Shown here: positions 24,009 through 32,949 of the stretch, piece after piece | How positions within the stretch are numbered: the stretch's first letter is position 1 | Layout: every line of letters starts with the position of its first letter | Assembly: GCA_046051225.1 (NCBI GenBank) | Contig: JBJOOR010000013.1 | Span: 1 to 64,000, forward strand | Length of the DNA: 64,000 nucleotides | Source: CAIODY01 sp046051225 | Lineage (GTDB): Bacteria > Bacteroidota > Bacteroidia > Chitinophagales > CAIODY01 | Direction: 5' to 3' | Notes under the pieces: generated by a model | The model's database searches: none | What the model was told of the DNA's origin: nothing | Seen by the model: the letters and a program-made list of their open reading frames with translations, nothing else | Translations under genes and position numbers: made by a program

Positions 24009-26699
24009 TTATCTGATTAAAGTAACATTACCTTTTATTGTTTTGTATTCATTGCTTCCTAAATCTCGATAACTAACAATGTAAACAAATACGCCGGAAT
24101 TTTGTGCTGTATTATTAAATAATCCATCCCATCCTACGTTATAATCTGAACTTTGAAAAACTAAAACTCCCCATCTGTTATAAATTTTCATATTATATTC
24201 TAACAATGGTATGTTCGATTTTATTTTAAATACGTCATTTCGTCCGTTGCCATCTGGGGTAAACGTATTTGAAATTTTCAATTCAGTATTTGAATAATCT
24301 AAACAAATGGTAACTGAATCGGGCGATGGGCAAAATGTAGTATCATGAACCGTATAGGTTATTTTATTTACTGGTGTACTTTTAACAGTGTCACCCAAAT
24401 CGGTATCCAACGAAATATTTGGCATCCATGTAATTAATCCATTTCCATGAGCTAATAATTTTACGGTATAACCAGCTGTAATGCAAGTATCAAGAGTGTA
24501 TATATGCGGCGATGGTAACACTTTAATAAATCCTGTTATTGTATCACAACCATATTTGTTGCAGGCAATTAATTGAACAGGAAATATGCCTACAATTTTA
24601 TAACATGGAGAAACTGGAGTAAATTTTGAACTAGTATCATAACTAGCATTTTTTCCAAAATGCCAAATTACTGAATCAGGAAATTCGGTAGTGGTATTGG
24701 TAAAATTAGCACATTGTCCTTCGCATACTTGCGTTGAACCAAAGAAATTAGCTACTGGTGGTAAACATCTTTGAACTACCATTACTCGTTTAAATGTATC
24801 AGAACCATAAAAATTTTGAGCTACTAATGTTACTACATAACTACCTTCTGAATTAAATGAAACTATTGGAAACGAATCGTTGGATGCACCAAGTGTAGCA
24901 TTTTGAAATATCCAATTTAATACATTTGGTCCGTTTGATGATGAATCTGCAAATTGAACAGGATTATTCATACAAACTGTATCAGTAAATACTGTAAAAT
25001 AAGCCACAGGTTTACTGCAATTTTTTACAGTTATGGAGTCGGTATAAACTGCACTTGTGCCGCAAATATTAGTTGCTGTTAAGGTAATATAATATTTGCC
25101 AGCAGTTGCATAACTATCAACAGGGTTTTGCAAAGTGCTGGTATGCGAATCGCCAAAATCCCAATTCCATGTTGTGGCATTTAGCGATGCATCTGTAAAA
25201 ATCACAGGATTATTATTACAAACAGGATTAGATGTGGTAAAAGAAAAACTTGGGGTAGGTACTGTGATAACATTCAAGCTTACCGATTTTGAATTGCTGC
25301 CACAAAAATTAGATGCCGTAAGTGTTACTGTAGTTTGTCCTAAATTATTATACGTAATATTAGTTGGGTTTTGAGCAGTTGTAGTTGATGGTGTACCACT
25401 ACCAAAATTCCAAGCCCATGAGTCGGGGCTATTAGTACTATTATCAGTAAAATTTACTGTTGAATTTTGGCACACTGTAACCGTAGATGGTGTAAATGCT
25501 GCCACAGGTTTAGGCGGACGAACATACACATTATGCGTAAATAAAGCTCCATTGCCATTAGCATTTACGGCTTGTAGGGAAACTTGAACAGTTTGAATAG
25601 TGCCTGCTGTATTGCTAAAAGTAATAGTGGGATTTTGTTGTGTTGAATTGTTTGGATTTGAAGTAACATTTATATTTCCGCCAGTATTAAAAGTATATAC
25701 CCATGAATTTGGATTGTTTCCACTTGTATCTGTAAAAGTAATCGTTGCCCCAGAGCAAATAGTATCATGATTGGTAGTAAATCCAGAATTTGGAACTGGG
25801 CAGGCAATAGTTTGTAAGGTTACAGTATCTTTAGCAATGCAAGTTCCTAATGTAAGTGAAATAATATAATCGCCAGCAAAACTTGCAGTAATAGGGCCTA
25901 ACACATTGGATTGATTGCCACTAGTAAAAGAGTTTGGACCAGTCCATGCTATTGTACCAACTGATATGGGTGTAAAATTAAGAGTAGTATTTTTACCAAT
26001 ACAAACTGTATTGGCAGATAAAGTAGCTATGGGCTTTGAAGGAGCAGGATATATGCTCACTTTTAGTACTGTATCTTTACTAAAACAATTGGTAGCATCC
26101 GAAACATATACATGGTAATAGCCACTATCAGCTAAAACAGCATTTGCTATTGTGCCACTTGCATTGGTAGTAGCAAAACTATTTGGACCACTCCAATGTG
26201 CTGTATTAGCCCCTGGTGTACAACTATACGAAATTGTATTACCAGCACATAATGGACTTGAAATATTTATTGGCCTTGGTACAGAAGGTGGTGTATCTAT
26301 AGTAATAAAAACCCAAGCAGTATCTACCATGGTAGGGGTTGCAGTATCGCCTATTACATAAAAAAAACTATCGTAGCCACATGCAAAACCAGGACTAGGT
26401 TGATAACTAATTATATCTGGAAAACCAGGAATTGAACCTCCTTTATTAGCAATACCATGAGGAGAAGGAGATGAAGTGGATAAAATGTAAAGCAAATCAC
26501 CATTGTTCCCATTTGGATTAAAATAAAAATCGTTTGCTAATACAGTAATGATTACTGAAGAACCAGCTCCAACAGAAGCATTATCATTTACGGCAGTGAT
26601 TGTATGTTGAGCCTTTGTTAAAAACGGAATAAAAATAATGCTCAAAAAAAAGAGCCAACCCTTAAATTTAGATTTCATAAATTGGTTAAATGATGTCAT
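24009..26699 (-). CDS. Multi-PKD surface adhesin with gliding-motility-associated C-terminal (T9SS type B) domain
   Basis: A large exported protein with signal peptide about MKSKFKGWLFFLSIIFIPFLTKAQ (alternative start 26678). Order: a cadherin-like N-terminal repeat (VNDNASVGAGSSVIITVLAND), two Ig-like domains (each with WSGPNSF or WTGPNSF), about five PKD-like domains (C...VFTD.S.N...W.WDFG...GYYVTL.A.N..G), and the type B sorting domain (NTFTPDGNGRNDVFKI...IYNRWG...GWDG...KGNVTLIR). It is predicted to be secreted by T9SS and held at the surface, assisted by the PorP/SprF protein encoded 8 bp downstream. A good promoter and a long palindrome lie upstream. Confidence 0.9.
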   Translation of the reverse strand: MTSFNQFMKSKFKGWLFFLSIIFIPFLTKAQHTITAVNDNASVGAGSSVIITVLANDFYFNPNGNNGDLLYILSTSSPSPHGIANKGGSIPGFPDIISYQPSPGFACGYDSFFYVIGDTATPTMVDTAWVFITIDTPPSVPRPINISSPLCAGNTISYSCTPGANTAHWSGPNSFATTNASGTIANAVLADSGYYHVYVSDATNCFSKDTVLKVSIYPAPSKPIATLSANTVCIGKNTTLNFTPISVGTIAWTGPNSFTSGNQSNVLGPITASFAGDYIISLTLGTCIAKDTVTLQTIACPVPNSGFTTNHDTICSGATITFTDTSGNNPNSWVYTFNTGGNINVTSNPNNSTQQNPTITFSNTAGTIQTVQVSLQAVNANGNGALFTHNVYVRPPKPVAAFTPSTVTVCQNSTVNFTDNSTNSPDSWAWNFGSGTPSTTTAQNPTNITYNNLGQTTVTLTASNFCGSNSKSVSLNVITVPTPSFSFTTSNPVCNNNPVIFTDASLNATTWNWDFGDSHTSTLQNPVDSYATAGKYYITLTATNICGTSAVYTDSITVKNCSKPVAYFTVFTDTVCMNNPVQFADSSSNGPNVLNWIFQNATLGASNDSFPIVSFNSEGSYVVTLVAQNFYGSDTFKRVMVVQRCLPPVANFFGSTQVCEGQCANFTNTTTEFPDSVIWHFGKNASYDTSSKFTPVSPCYKIVGIFPVQLIACNKYGCDTITGFIKVLPSPHIYTLDTCITAGYTVKLLAHGNGLITWMPNISLDTDLGDTVKSTPVNKITYTVHDTTFCPSPDSVTICLDYSNTELKISNTFTPDGNGRNDVFKIKSNIPLLEYNMKIYNRWGVLVFQSSDYNVGWDGLFNNTAQNSGVFVYIVSYRDLGSNEYKTIKGNVTLIR

Positions 26700-26733
26700 G
26701 GTTTGAAGTTAGTTGTAAGTTTTAAAGTTGTGT

Positions 26734-26765
26734 CAAAATTAATAATAAAGTATGGTATTATCAAC
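26734..26765 (-). promoter_or_regulatory. Bacteroidota promoter (GTTG-N20-TAATTTTG)
   Basis: On the minus strand a -33 GTTG (26762-26765) and a perfect -7 box TAATTTTG (26734-26741), 20 bp apart, precede the PKD adhesin gene. The -33 element lies inside the palindrome 26760-26795. Confidence 0.6.
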
Positions 26766-26795
26766 TGATTGAAAAATATTTTTCAATCAGTTGAT
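26760..26795. other. 36-bp perfect palindrome
   Basis: Both 18-bp halves are exact reverse complements (ATCAACTGATTGAAAAAT and its complement). It lies between the queG stop (26815) and the promoter of the adhesin gene, overlapping the -33 element. It could terminate queG transcription, but it has only a modest GC stem and no clear U-tract. The overlap with a promoter also allows an operator role. Confidence 0.75.
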
Positions 26796-26814
26796 GTTGA
26801 TTCTTTGTATTGAA

Positions 26815-27729
26815 TTATTTTTTGAGGATAAACGCCACATTATCTTGTAGTTTCTTTAATCCTGCTCGTTTTAATGGCGATTTGGCAAATACTTTTCTAA
26901 AAACATCTTCTGTAATTTCATGCCAATTCAAATTATTAAAATCGGAAAGTGGTTTAAATTTAGGTTCGTTGTTTTGTTGTGCAAATCTATTCCAAGGACA
27001 TACTTCTTGGCAAATATCGCAACCATACATCCAATCGTTCCATTGGTTTTGCACTTCAGATGGTATTTCATTTTTTAATTCAATAGTAAAATACGAAATA
27101 CATTTACTTCCATCCATCGTTTTATCGCCATGTATGGCTTGTGTAGGACAAGCCTCTACACATTTATTACATGTGCCGCAATAATCTTTATAAATTGTTG
27201 AATCATAATCTAACTCAACATCTATCATCATTTCGGCTAAAAAAAAATAAGAACCTTCATTTTTATTTATCAGCATCGTATTTTTACCAACCCAACCCAA
27301 GCCCGATTTTTTTGCCCAAGCTCTGTCCAATATGGGTGCCGAATCAACAAAACACCTTCCGTTTATTTTGCCATACTGTTGTTGAATATTGTGCAACAAT
27401 TCTTTCAATTTTTCTTTAATCACTTCGTGATAATCTTCGCCATAAGCATATCGTGAAATTTTTGACGAACCATTTTCAAAAACGTTTTCAGCGTAATAAT
27501 TAAATGCAAAACTGATGACCGATTTTGTGCCATCCATTAATTTTCGAGGGTCTAATCGTTTATCAAAATAGTTTTCCATGTATTTCATTTCGCCATGAAA
27601 CCCTTTTTGCAAAAAGCTTTCCAGCCTTGGTGCTTCTTCTTCTAAAAATTCTGCTTTCGAAATACCACACCAAAAAAAGCCCAATCGTTGGGCTTCTAAT
27701 TTTATAAATTGTGTAAGTGATGATGGCAT
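26815..27729 (-). CDS. queG: Epoxyqueuosine reductase
   Basis: Catalyses the last step of queuosine formation in tRNA, reducing epoxyqueuosine with cobalamin and two [4Fe-4S] clusters. Cluster cysteines are visible at 184, 187, 190, 194 (CGTCNKCVEACP) and at 210, 237, 240, 244 (YGCDICQEVCPWN). The segment APILDRAWAKKSGLGWVGKNT with the presumed proton-donor Asp135 is intact. The ATG at 27729 is preferred to an upstream TTG. The length of 305 residues is normal. Cobalamin dependence fits the presence of a cobalamin adenosyltransferase-type gene at 34948. Confidence 0.96.
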   Translation of the reverse strand: MPSSLTQFIKLEAQRLGFFWCGISKAEFLEEEAPRLESFLQKGFHGEMKYMENYFDKRLDPRKLMDGTKSVISFAFNYYAENVFENGSSKISRYAYGEDYHEVIKEKLKELLHNIQQQYGKINGRCFVDSAPILDRAWAKKSGLGWVGKNTMLINKNEGSYFFLAEMMIDVELDYDSTIYKDYCGTCNKCVEACPTQAIHGDKTMDGSKCISYFTIELKNEIPSEVQNQWNDWMYGCDICQEVCPWNRFAQQNNEPKFKPLSDFNNLNWHEITEDVFRKVFAKSPLKRAGLKKLQDNVAFILKK

Positions 27730-27844
27730 ATCTGTTTTGAACAAAAGTAATAGATAGCAATAATATATTGTTTCTAAAAAACAGATGAAGGATGAATTTT
27801 TGCTAAATAATATTCCTAAAATATAAAATACGTTGTTTTACTTA

Positions 27845-27852
27845 TAAATTTG
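27845..27852 (+). promoter_or_regulatory. Bacteroidota -7 promoter box (TAAATTTG)
   Basis: Perfect TAnnTTTG 60 bp before the ATG of the M3 peptidase gene. No clear -33 element. Confidence 0.45.
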
Positions 27853-27912
27853 CAAATTAAAAATGATAGGTTTGAAGCCTTATTTTTCTACCATTTATAA
27901 ATAATAATTTTA

Positions 27913-29652
27913 ATGAATACAGCTCTGCAAAACAAAGAAGTTAAAGCAATAAAACGTAAACCAAGAAAATTTGTACCCGAAAATATTTTAATTGATAATT
28001 GGCAAACCATAAAACCATTTTACGACCAATTAATTGATTTTAAAATTGATTCGAACGAAGCTTTATTTACTTGGCTTCAACATAAAAGCGAACTAGAATC
28101 GGTAGTAGATGAAGATGCTAGATGGCGCTATATTAAAGTAACTTGCGATGTAAATAATAAAGAAATTAAAGCAGCGCATGAAGATTTTATAAAAAATATT
28201 CAACCCCATTTAATTGAAGTAAAAGAAATATTAAATAAGAAATTTATTGAATCACCGTATTCAAAAAAATTAGATAAAAATGAATTTGGCACTTTGCTTT
28301 CGGGCGTTGCCAATGCATTAAAATTGCACGAAGATGAAAATATTGATTTGATAACCGAATGCGAATTAAAGCAACAAGAATATCAAAATATAATTGGCAA
28401 CATGACTATTCAGTATAAAAGCAACGAATATACATTGCCACAAGCAGCTAAGTTTTTATACGAAGCCGATAGAACGGTACGAGAAGAAGTTTATAGATTA
28501 ATTATGCAACGCCGAATGGCTGATAAAGATACACTAAATGAATTGTATACATCATTGGTTCAAACAAGAAGTAAGATTGCAAAAAAAGCAGGCTTTTCAA
28601 ATTATAGGGATTATAAATTTACCGAACTCTGCAGAGATGATTACAGCCCATACGATTGTTTTAAATTTCATGATGCTATAAAAACAGAAGTGTTGCCGTT
28701 ATATGAATTTTTCTTAAAAGAAAAAAAACAAACTTTAAGGCTCGAAACCCTTCGCCCATGGGATACAGAAAGTTATGAAGCCAATGTAAAGCCTTTAGCT
28801 CCATTTACTGATAGTGATGATTTATTGAATAAAACAATTCAATGTTTTTATAATATACATCCATACTTTGGCGATTGTCTTTCTATCATGAAAGAGATGA
28901 ATCATTTAGATTTGGAATCGAGAAAAGGAAAAGCATCAGGCGGATACAATATGGGATTGCCCGAAATAGGTGTGCCTTTTATTTTTATGAATGCAGCTAG
29001 CAGCCTTAAAGATATGACTACCATGATTCATGAAGGTGGACATGCTATTCATTCATTTTTAGCTAAAGATTTATTATTAAAAGAATTTAAAGATGTACCT
29101 AGCGAAATAGCTGAAGTAGCAAGCATGAGTATGGAATTAATTTCGATGGATCAATGGCATTTGTTTTTTCCTGATGTCGAAGATTTAAAACGGGCAAAAA
29201 AACAACAATTAAAATCTGTTATTCATATTTTACCTTGGGTTGCCACTATTGATAAATTTCAACATTGGATTTATACCCATCCCAATCATACAACCGAAGA
29301 AAGAAAAGCAGAATGGCTAAAAATTTTTTACGAATTTTCTCCAGCCGTATTAGATTATTCGGGATTAAACGATTATGCTGCAAGCCGCTGGCAATCGCAA
29401 TTACATTTGTATGAAGTACCATTTTATTACATAGAATATGCTATTGCTCAATTAGCAGCCGTAGCCATGTGGAAACAATACAAAGAAAATGGAAAAATGG
29501 CATTAGATAATTATATGGCAGCTTTAAAATTAGGATATTCTAAAAGTCTCCCAGAATTGTATGAGGCAGCAGGAATTAAATTTGATTTTTCGCAAAAATA
29601 TATTCACGAATTAGTAGCATTTTTAAAAACAGAATATGAAAAATTAGGATAA
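27913..29652 (+). CDS. M3-family oligoendopeptidase
   Basis: A cytoplasmic zinc peptidase of the PepF/thimet type that degrades oligopeptides. The HEGGH zinc motif lies in TMIHEGGHAIHSFLA (about residue 377), with the third ligand in the following EIAEVASMSMELI helix. The C-terminal YYIEYAIAQLAAVAMWKQYKE region is also typical. The length of 579 residues is in range and no signal peptide is seen. The gene stands alone between a -7 box and a bidirectional terminator. Confidence 0.93.
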   Translation: MNTALQNKEVKAIKRKPRKFVPENILIDNWQTIKPFYDQLIDFKIDSNEALFTWLQHKSELESVVDEDARWRYIKVTCDVNNKEIKAAHEDFIKNIQPHLIEVKEILNKKFIESPYSKKLDKNEFGTLLSGVANALKLHEDENIDLITECELKQQEYQNIIGNMTIQYKSNEYTLPQAAKFLYEADRTVREEVYRLIMQRRMADKDTLNELYTSLVQTRSKIAKKAGFSNYRDYKFTELCRDDYSPYDCFKFHDAIKTEVLPLYEFFLKEKKQTLRLETLRPWDTESYEANVKPLAPFTDSDDLLNKTIQCFYNIHPYFGDCLSIMKEMNHLDLESRKGKASGGYNMGLPEIGVPFIFMNAASSLKDMTTMIHEGGHAIHSFLAKDLLLKEFKDVPSEIAEVASMSMELISMDQWHLFFPDVEDLKRAKKQQLKSVIHILPWVATIDKFQHWIYTHPNHTTEERKAEWLKIFYEFSPAVLDYSGLNDYAASRWQSQLHLYEVPFYYIEYAIAQLAAVAMWKQYKENGKMALDNYMAALKLGYSKSLPELYEAAGIKFDFSQKYIHELVAFLKTEYEKLG

Positions 29653-29670
29653 CTTATTTTTCGATAATAA

Positions 29671-29704
29671 AAAAATGCAGACCACTTTCGCAATCTGCAT
29701 TTTT
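29671..29704. terminator. Bidirectional hairpin terminator
   Basis: AAAAATGCAGA (29671-29681) pairs perfectly with TCTGCATTTTT (29694-29704) over a 12-nt loop. It separates the convergent M3 peptidase and nucleotide-sugar dehydrogenase genes and has a T-tract in both directions. Confidence 0.8.
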
Positions 29705-29724
29705 AAAATTCTTGATTTCGTTTT

Positions 29725-31026
29725 TTACAACGACCAATATTTCATGCCTTTTATTTTATTTCTGAAAACACCTTTAATATCCATGAACACCGCTTTATCA
29801 TTGGTAATTCCAGCAAAATAATTTTCATCCAAATTCATATAATCGTTGTGATTAACGGCAACAATAATCGCATCATAATTTTTCGCAGGTTCTTTAATCA
29901 ATGAAAAGCCGTACTCCTCCTGCAATTCATGGCTATCGGCATGTGGGTCAACCACATCAACAGCCACCGAAAAATCTTTTAGTTCTTTAATGATGTCGGC
30001 AACTTTGCTGTTTCTCACATCGCTCACATTTTCTTTAAACGTAGCCCCCATCACTAATACACGGCTATGCACCACATCTTTTCCTTCATGCGCCATCAAC
30101 TGAATGCAACGCTTCGCCACATAAGGTCCCATGTCGTCATTGATTCTTCGTCCACTCAAAATCACTTCGGGATTGTAGCCCAACGATTGCGCTTTGTAAG
30201 TTAAATAATAAGGGTCAACGCCGATACAATGCCCACCCACTAAGCCTGGCATGAATTTCAAAAAATTCCATTTAGTGCCAGCAGCTTCTAAAACCTCATA
30301 AGTATTGATGCCTAATTTTTCAAAAATTTTACTCAACTCATTCATCAAAGCAATGTTCACATCGCGTTGTGTGTTCTCAATAATTTTCGCAGCCTCTGCC
30401 ACTTTGATGGATGATGCACGATGCACACCAGCTCTCACAACCAACTCATAAGTTTTTGCAATCAACTCCGCCGATTCAGCATCGCAGCCACTGCTCACTT
30501 TCACAATATTTGGTAGTGTTTGTTTTTTATCGCCTGGGTTAATTCTTTCGGGCGAATAACCAATTTTGAAATCGCCATTGCTCAATTTCATGCCCGATAA
30601 TTTTTCCAACACAGGCAAACAATCTTCTTCAGTACAACCCGGATAAACTGTTGATTCATACACTACATAATCACCCATTTTCAAAACTTGCCCAACTGTG
30701 TTTGATGCACCCAAAACAGGCTTCAAATCTGGCACTCGGTGTTCATCAACAGGTGTTGGAACGGCAACAATAAAAAATGTGGCAGCTTTTAAATCATCAA
30801 TCGTAGCAGTAAATTGAATATCACAATTATCAAAAGCCGAGCTTTCCAATTCATTGCTGGGGTCAATTTTATTCTTCATCATATCCACCCTTTTCTGGTT
30901 GATATCAAACCCAATTACCGAAATCTTTTTTGCAAATTCTAAAGCCAATGGCAAACCCACATAACCCAAGCCTATCACTGCTAATTTGGTTTCTTTGGCT
31001 ACTAATTTTTCGTAAATATTTTTCAT
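29725..31026 (-). CDS. UDP-N-acetylhexosamine 6-dehydrogenase (TviB/WbpO-type nucleotide-sugar dehydrogenase)
   Basis: Oxidises the C6 of a UDP-N-acetylhexosamine twice to the uronic acid using NAD. The Rossmann motif AVIGLGYVGLPLA is at residues 16-28. The catalytic cysteine lies in GGHCIGVDPYYLT (about 265-277), and the C-terminal domain carries MGATFKENVSDVRNSK. Relative to UDP-glucose dehydrogenases, features such as VAVPTPVD and IENTQRDVNIALMNEL point to the WbpO/TviB branch. It supplies a sugar for surface polysaccharide. The WbpD-like and UXS genes lie upstream, separated by a 195-bp repeat-rich gap. Confidence 0.9.
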   Translation of the reverse strand: MKNIYEKLVAKETKLAVIGLGYVGLPLALEFAKKISVIGFDINQKRVDMMKNKIDPSNELESSAFDNCDIQFTATIDDLKAATFFIVAVPTPVDEHRVPDLKPVLGASNTVGQVLKMGDYVVYESTVYPGCTEEDCLPVLEKLSGMKLSNGDFKIGYSPERINPGDKKQTLPNIVKVSSGCDAESAELIAKTYELVVRAGVHRASSIKVAEAAKIIENTQRDVNIALMNELSKIFEKLGINTYEVLEAAGTKWNFLKFMPGLVGGHCIGVDPYYLTYKAQSLGYNPEVILSGRRINDDMGPYVAKRCIQLMAHEGKDVVHSRVLVMGATFKENVSDVRNSKVADIIKELKDFSVAVDVVDPHADSHELQEEYGFSLIKEPAKNYDAIIVAVNHNDYMNLDENYFAGITNDKAVFMDIKGVFRNKIKGMKYWSL

Positions 31027-31221
31027 TTTTTAGAACGCTAATTGCGCTGATTTTTATGATTAATTTTTGATTTTATTTTTTGCCACGAAGGCACAAAGAC
31101 ACAAAGTTTTTTATATTTTTTTCGCTTGCGTTCCGAAAATTCGGAACTATGTTCGCTTTGAATTTTAATCTTGTATTTCTATGAATTCTATGTTGCTATG
31201 TGGTTAATGTATTTATATTTA
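31027..31221. repeat. Mosaic of degenerate dispersed-repeat segments
   Basis: No gene is present. Three recognisable pieces follow one another: a segment with AACGCTAATTGCGCTGATTT (31032-31051); a segment with CCACGAAGGCACAAAGACAC (31083-31102); and an inverted repeat GTTCCGAA-AA-TTCGGAAC (31130-31147), followed by a TTCTATG/CTATGTGGTTAA-type segment to about 31205. I recall similar pieces being common between genes in environmental Bacteroidota. The motif CATAGTTCCGAATT (minus strand here, 31138-31151) recurs at about 55824-55837. Confidence 0.6.
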
Positions 31222-31800
31222 TTAAACAATTCTTTTCACACTTCCATTCTCTAATTTATATTCCTGTTTACTTTCAGGGCAAACAGCAATTCCATTCTCA
31301 TCAAATTTCAAACGATGACCGTATTCACTCATCCAACCCATTTGTTTGGCTGGATTTCCAACCATCAACGCATAAGCAGGAACTGTTTTTGTAACCACCG
31401 AACCTGCGCCAATAAAGGAAAATTCGCCAATATCATGTCCGCAAACAATCGTTGCATTGGCACCAATTGAAGCACCTTTTTTCACCAAAGTTTTTGCATA
31501 TTGTCCTCTACGAACCACTGCACTTCGTGGATTTGTAACATTCGTGAAAACCATTGATGGCCCTAAGAAAACATCATCTTCACATTCTACACCAGTGTAA
31601 ATTGCCACATTGTTTTGAACCTTTACATTGTTGCCCAATTTCACATCATTAGCTACCATCACATTTTGCCCAAAGATACATCCTTCGCCAATCACAGCAT
31701 TTTGCATGATGTGTACAAAATGCCAAACCTTAGTTCCCTTGCCGAGTTTAGCCGTTTCGTGAACGTAAGATGATTCGTGTATAAAAACTTCGTTACTCAT
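31222..31800 (-). CDS. UDP-sugar N-acetyltransferase, WbpD/WlbB-like
   Basis: A left-handed beta-helix acyltransferase of 192 residues built on hexapeptide repeats, from VHETAKLGKGTKVW to GANATIVCGHDIGEFSFIGAGSVVTK. The WbpD/WlbB family is recognised from YTGVECEDDVFLGPSMVFTNVTNPRS. These enzymes acetylate the 3-amino group of UDP-3-amino-GlcNAc uronate on the way to UDP-diacetylated uronic acids. The matching dehydrogenase (WbpB) and aminotransferase (WbpE) are not encoded in the window. The start directly abuts the UXS stop, with no gap. Confidence 0.9.
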   Translation of the reverse strand: MSNEVFIHESSYVHETAKLGKGTKVWHFVHIMQNAVIGEGCIFGQNVMVANDVKLGNNVKVQNNVAIYTGVECEDDVFLGPSMVFTNVTNPRSAVVRRGQYAKTLVKKGASIGANATIVCGHDIGEFSFIGAGSVVTKTVPAYALMVGNPAKQMGWMSEYGHRLKFDENGIAVCPESKQEYKLENGSVKRIV

Positions 31801-32733
31801 TTAAATTACTTTCTTAAAATATTCCAATGTTAATTTCAAGCCTTCACTGCGACTTACTTTCGGACTCCAACCTAAAATTGTTTTTGCTTTTGTAATATCT
31901 GGTCGGCGTTGTTTTGGGTCATCAGTTGGTAAAGGTGTGTAAATCACTTTTGATTTCGAACCAGTGAGTTTTAAAATCTCTTGTGCAAATTCATTGATTG
32001 TAATTTCATCAGGATTTCCAATGTTCACAGGTTGAGCATAATCACTCAACAATAAACGATAGATTCCATCAACCAAATCGGAAACGTAACAAAATGAACG
32101 TGTTTGAGAACCATCACCAAATGCAGTTAAATCTTCGCCTCTCAAAGCTTGCCCGATAAATGCTGGTAAAACTCTGCCATCATCTAGTCTCATTCTTGGG
32201 CCATAAGTATTGAAAATGCGAACAATTCTGGTTTCCAAATGATGATAAGTGTGATAAGCCATCGTTATGGCTTCTTGAAAACGCTTCGCTTCATCATATA
32301 CACCACGTGGACCAACAGGATTTACATTGCCCCAATACTCTTCGGTTTGCGGATGCACCAATGGGTCGCCATATACTTCGGATGTAGATGCAATCAACAT
32401 TCTGGCGTTTTTTGCTAAAGCTAATCCTAATAAATTATGTGTGCCTAATGAACCAACTTTTAAAGTTTGAATCGGAATTTTCAAATAATCAATCGGTGAA
32501 GCTGGTGAGGCGAAATGCAAGATGTAATCAAGCTTTCCAGCCACATGCACAAATTTTGAAACATCGTGATGATGAAACTCAAAATTTTTCAGCGGAAATA
32601 AATGTTCCAAATTTTTGATGTTGCCCGTAATTAAATTATCCATGCCGATAACATGATAACCTTCGGCAATAAATCTATCGCACAAATGCGAACCTAAAAA
32701 GCCTGCTGCGCCTGTAATTAAAACTCGTTTCAA
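31801..32733 (-). CDS. UDP-glucuronate decarboxylase-like SDR (UXS family), TTG start
   Basis: An extended SDR enzyme: GAAGFLGSHL at residues 8-17, ASTSEVYGDP, and the catalytic YDEAKR, a motif typical of UDP-xylose synthases. RIFNTYGPRMRLDDGRV and SFCYVSDLVDGI also fit. The expected product is UDP-xylose or a 4-keto intermediate for surface glycans. The start codon is TTG (32731-32733): the conserved sequence MKRVLITGAAGFLG begins there, an in-frame stop lies just upstream (32746-32748), and the next ATG would remove the NAD-binding motif. A perfect -7 box lies 24 bp upstream. Confidence 0.92.
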   Translation of the reverse strand: MKRVLITGAAGFLGSHLCDRFIAEGYHVIGMDNLITGNIKNLEHLFPLKNFEFHHHDVSKFVHVAGKLDYILHFASPASPIDYLKIPIQTLKVGSLGTHNLLGLALAKNARMLIASTSEVYGDPLVHPQTEEYWGNVNPVGPRGVYDEAKRFQEAITMAYHTYHHLETRIVRIFNTYGPRMRLDDGRVLPAFIGQALRGEDLTAFGDGSQTRSFCYVSDLVDGIYRLLLSDYAQPVNIGNPDEITINEFAQEILKLTGSKSKVIYTPLPTDDPKQRRPDITKAKTILGWSPKVSRSEGLKLTLEYFKKVI

Positions 32734-32757
32734 TATTGTTATATTTTATTTATGCGG

Positions 32758-32765
32758 CAAATATA
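32758..32765 (-). promoter_or_regulatory. Bacteroidota -7 promoter box (TATATTTG) for UXS
   Basis: Perfect TAnnTTTG on the minus strand, 24 bp before the TTG start of the UXS gene. Confidence 0.55.
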
Positions 32766-32949
32766 AAAATTACTTCATAGCTTGTTATTTTAAATATTTT
32801 TTTTTTTCAAATCCAATAGTCTTTGAATTAAAAAATAATCAAATTAGTATGATTTATTGAAACATGCAACCATTCATACAATAATTTCATCATGTATTAC
32901 GTTAACAATTTGTATTACCTAATTTAAACATTTAAAATAATATAAAGCA

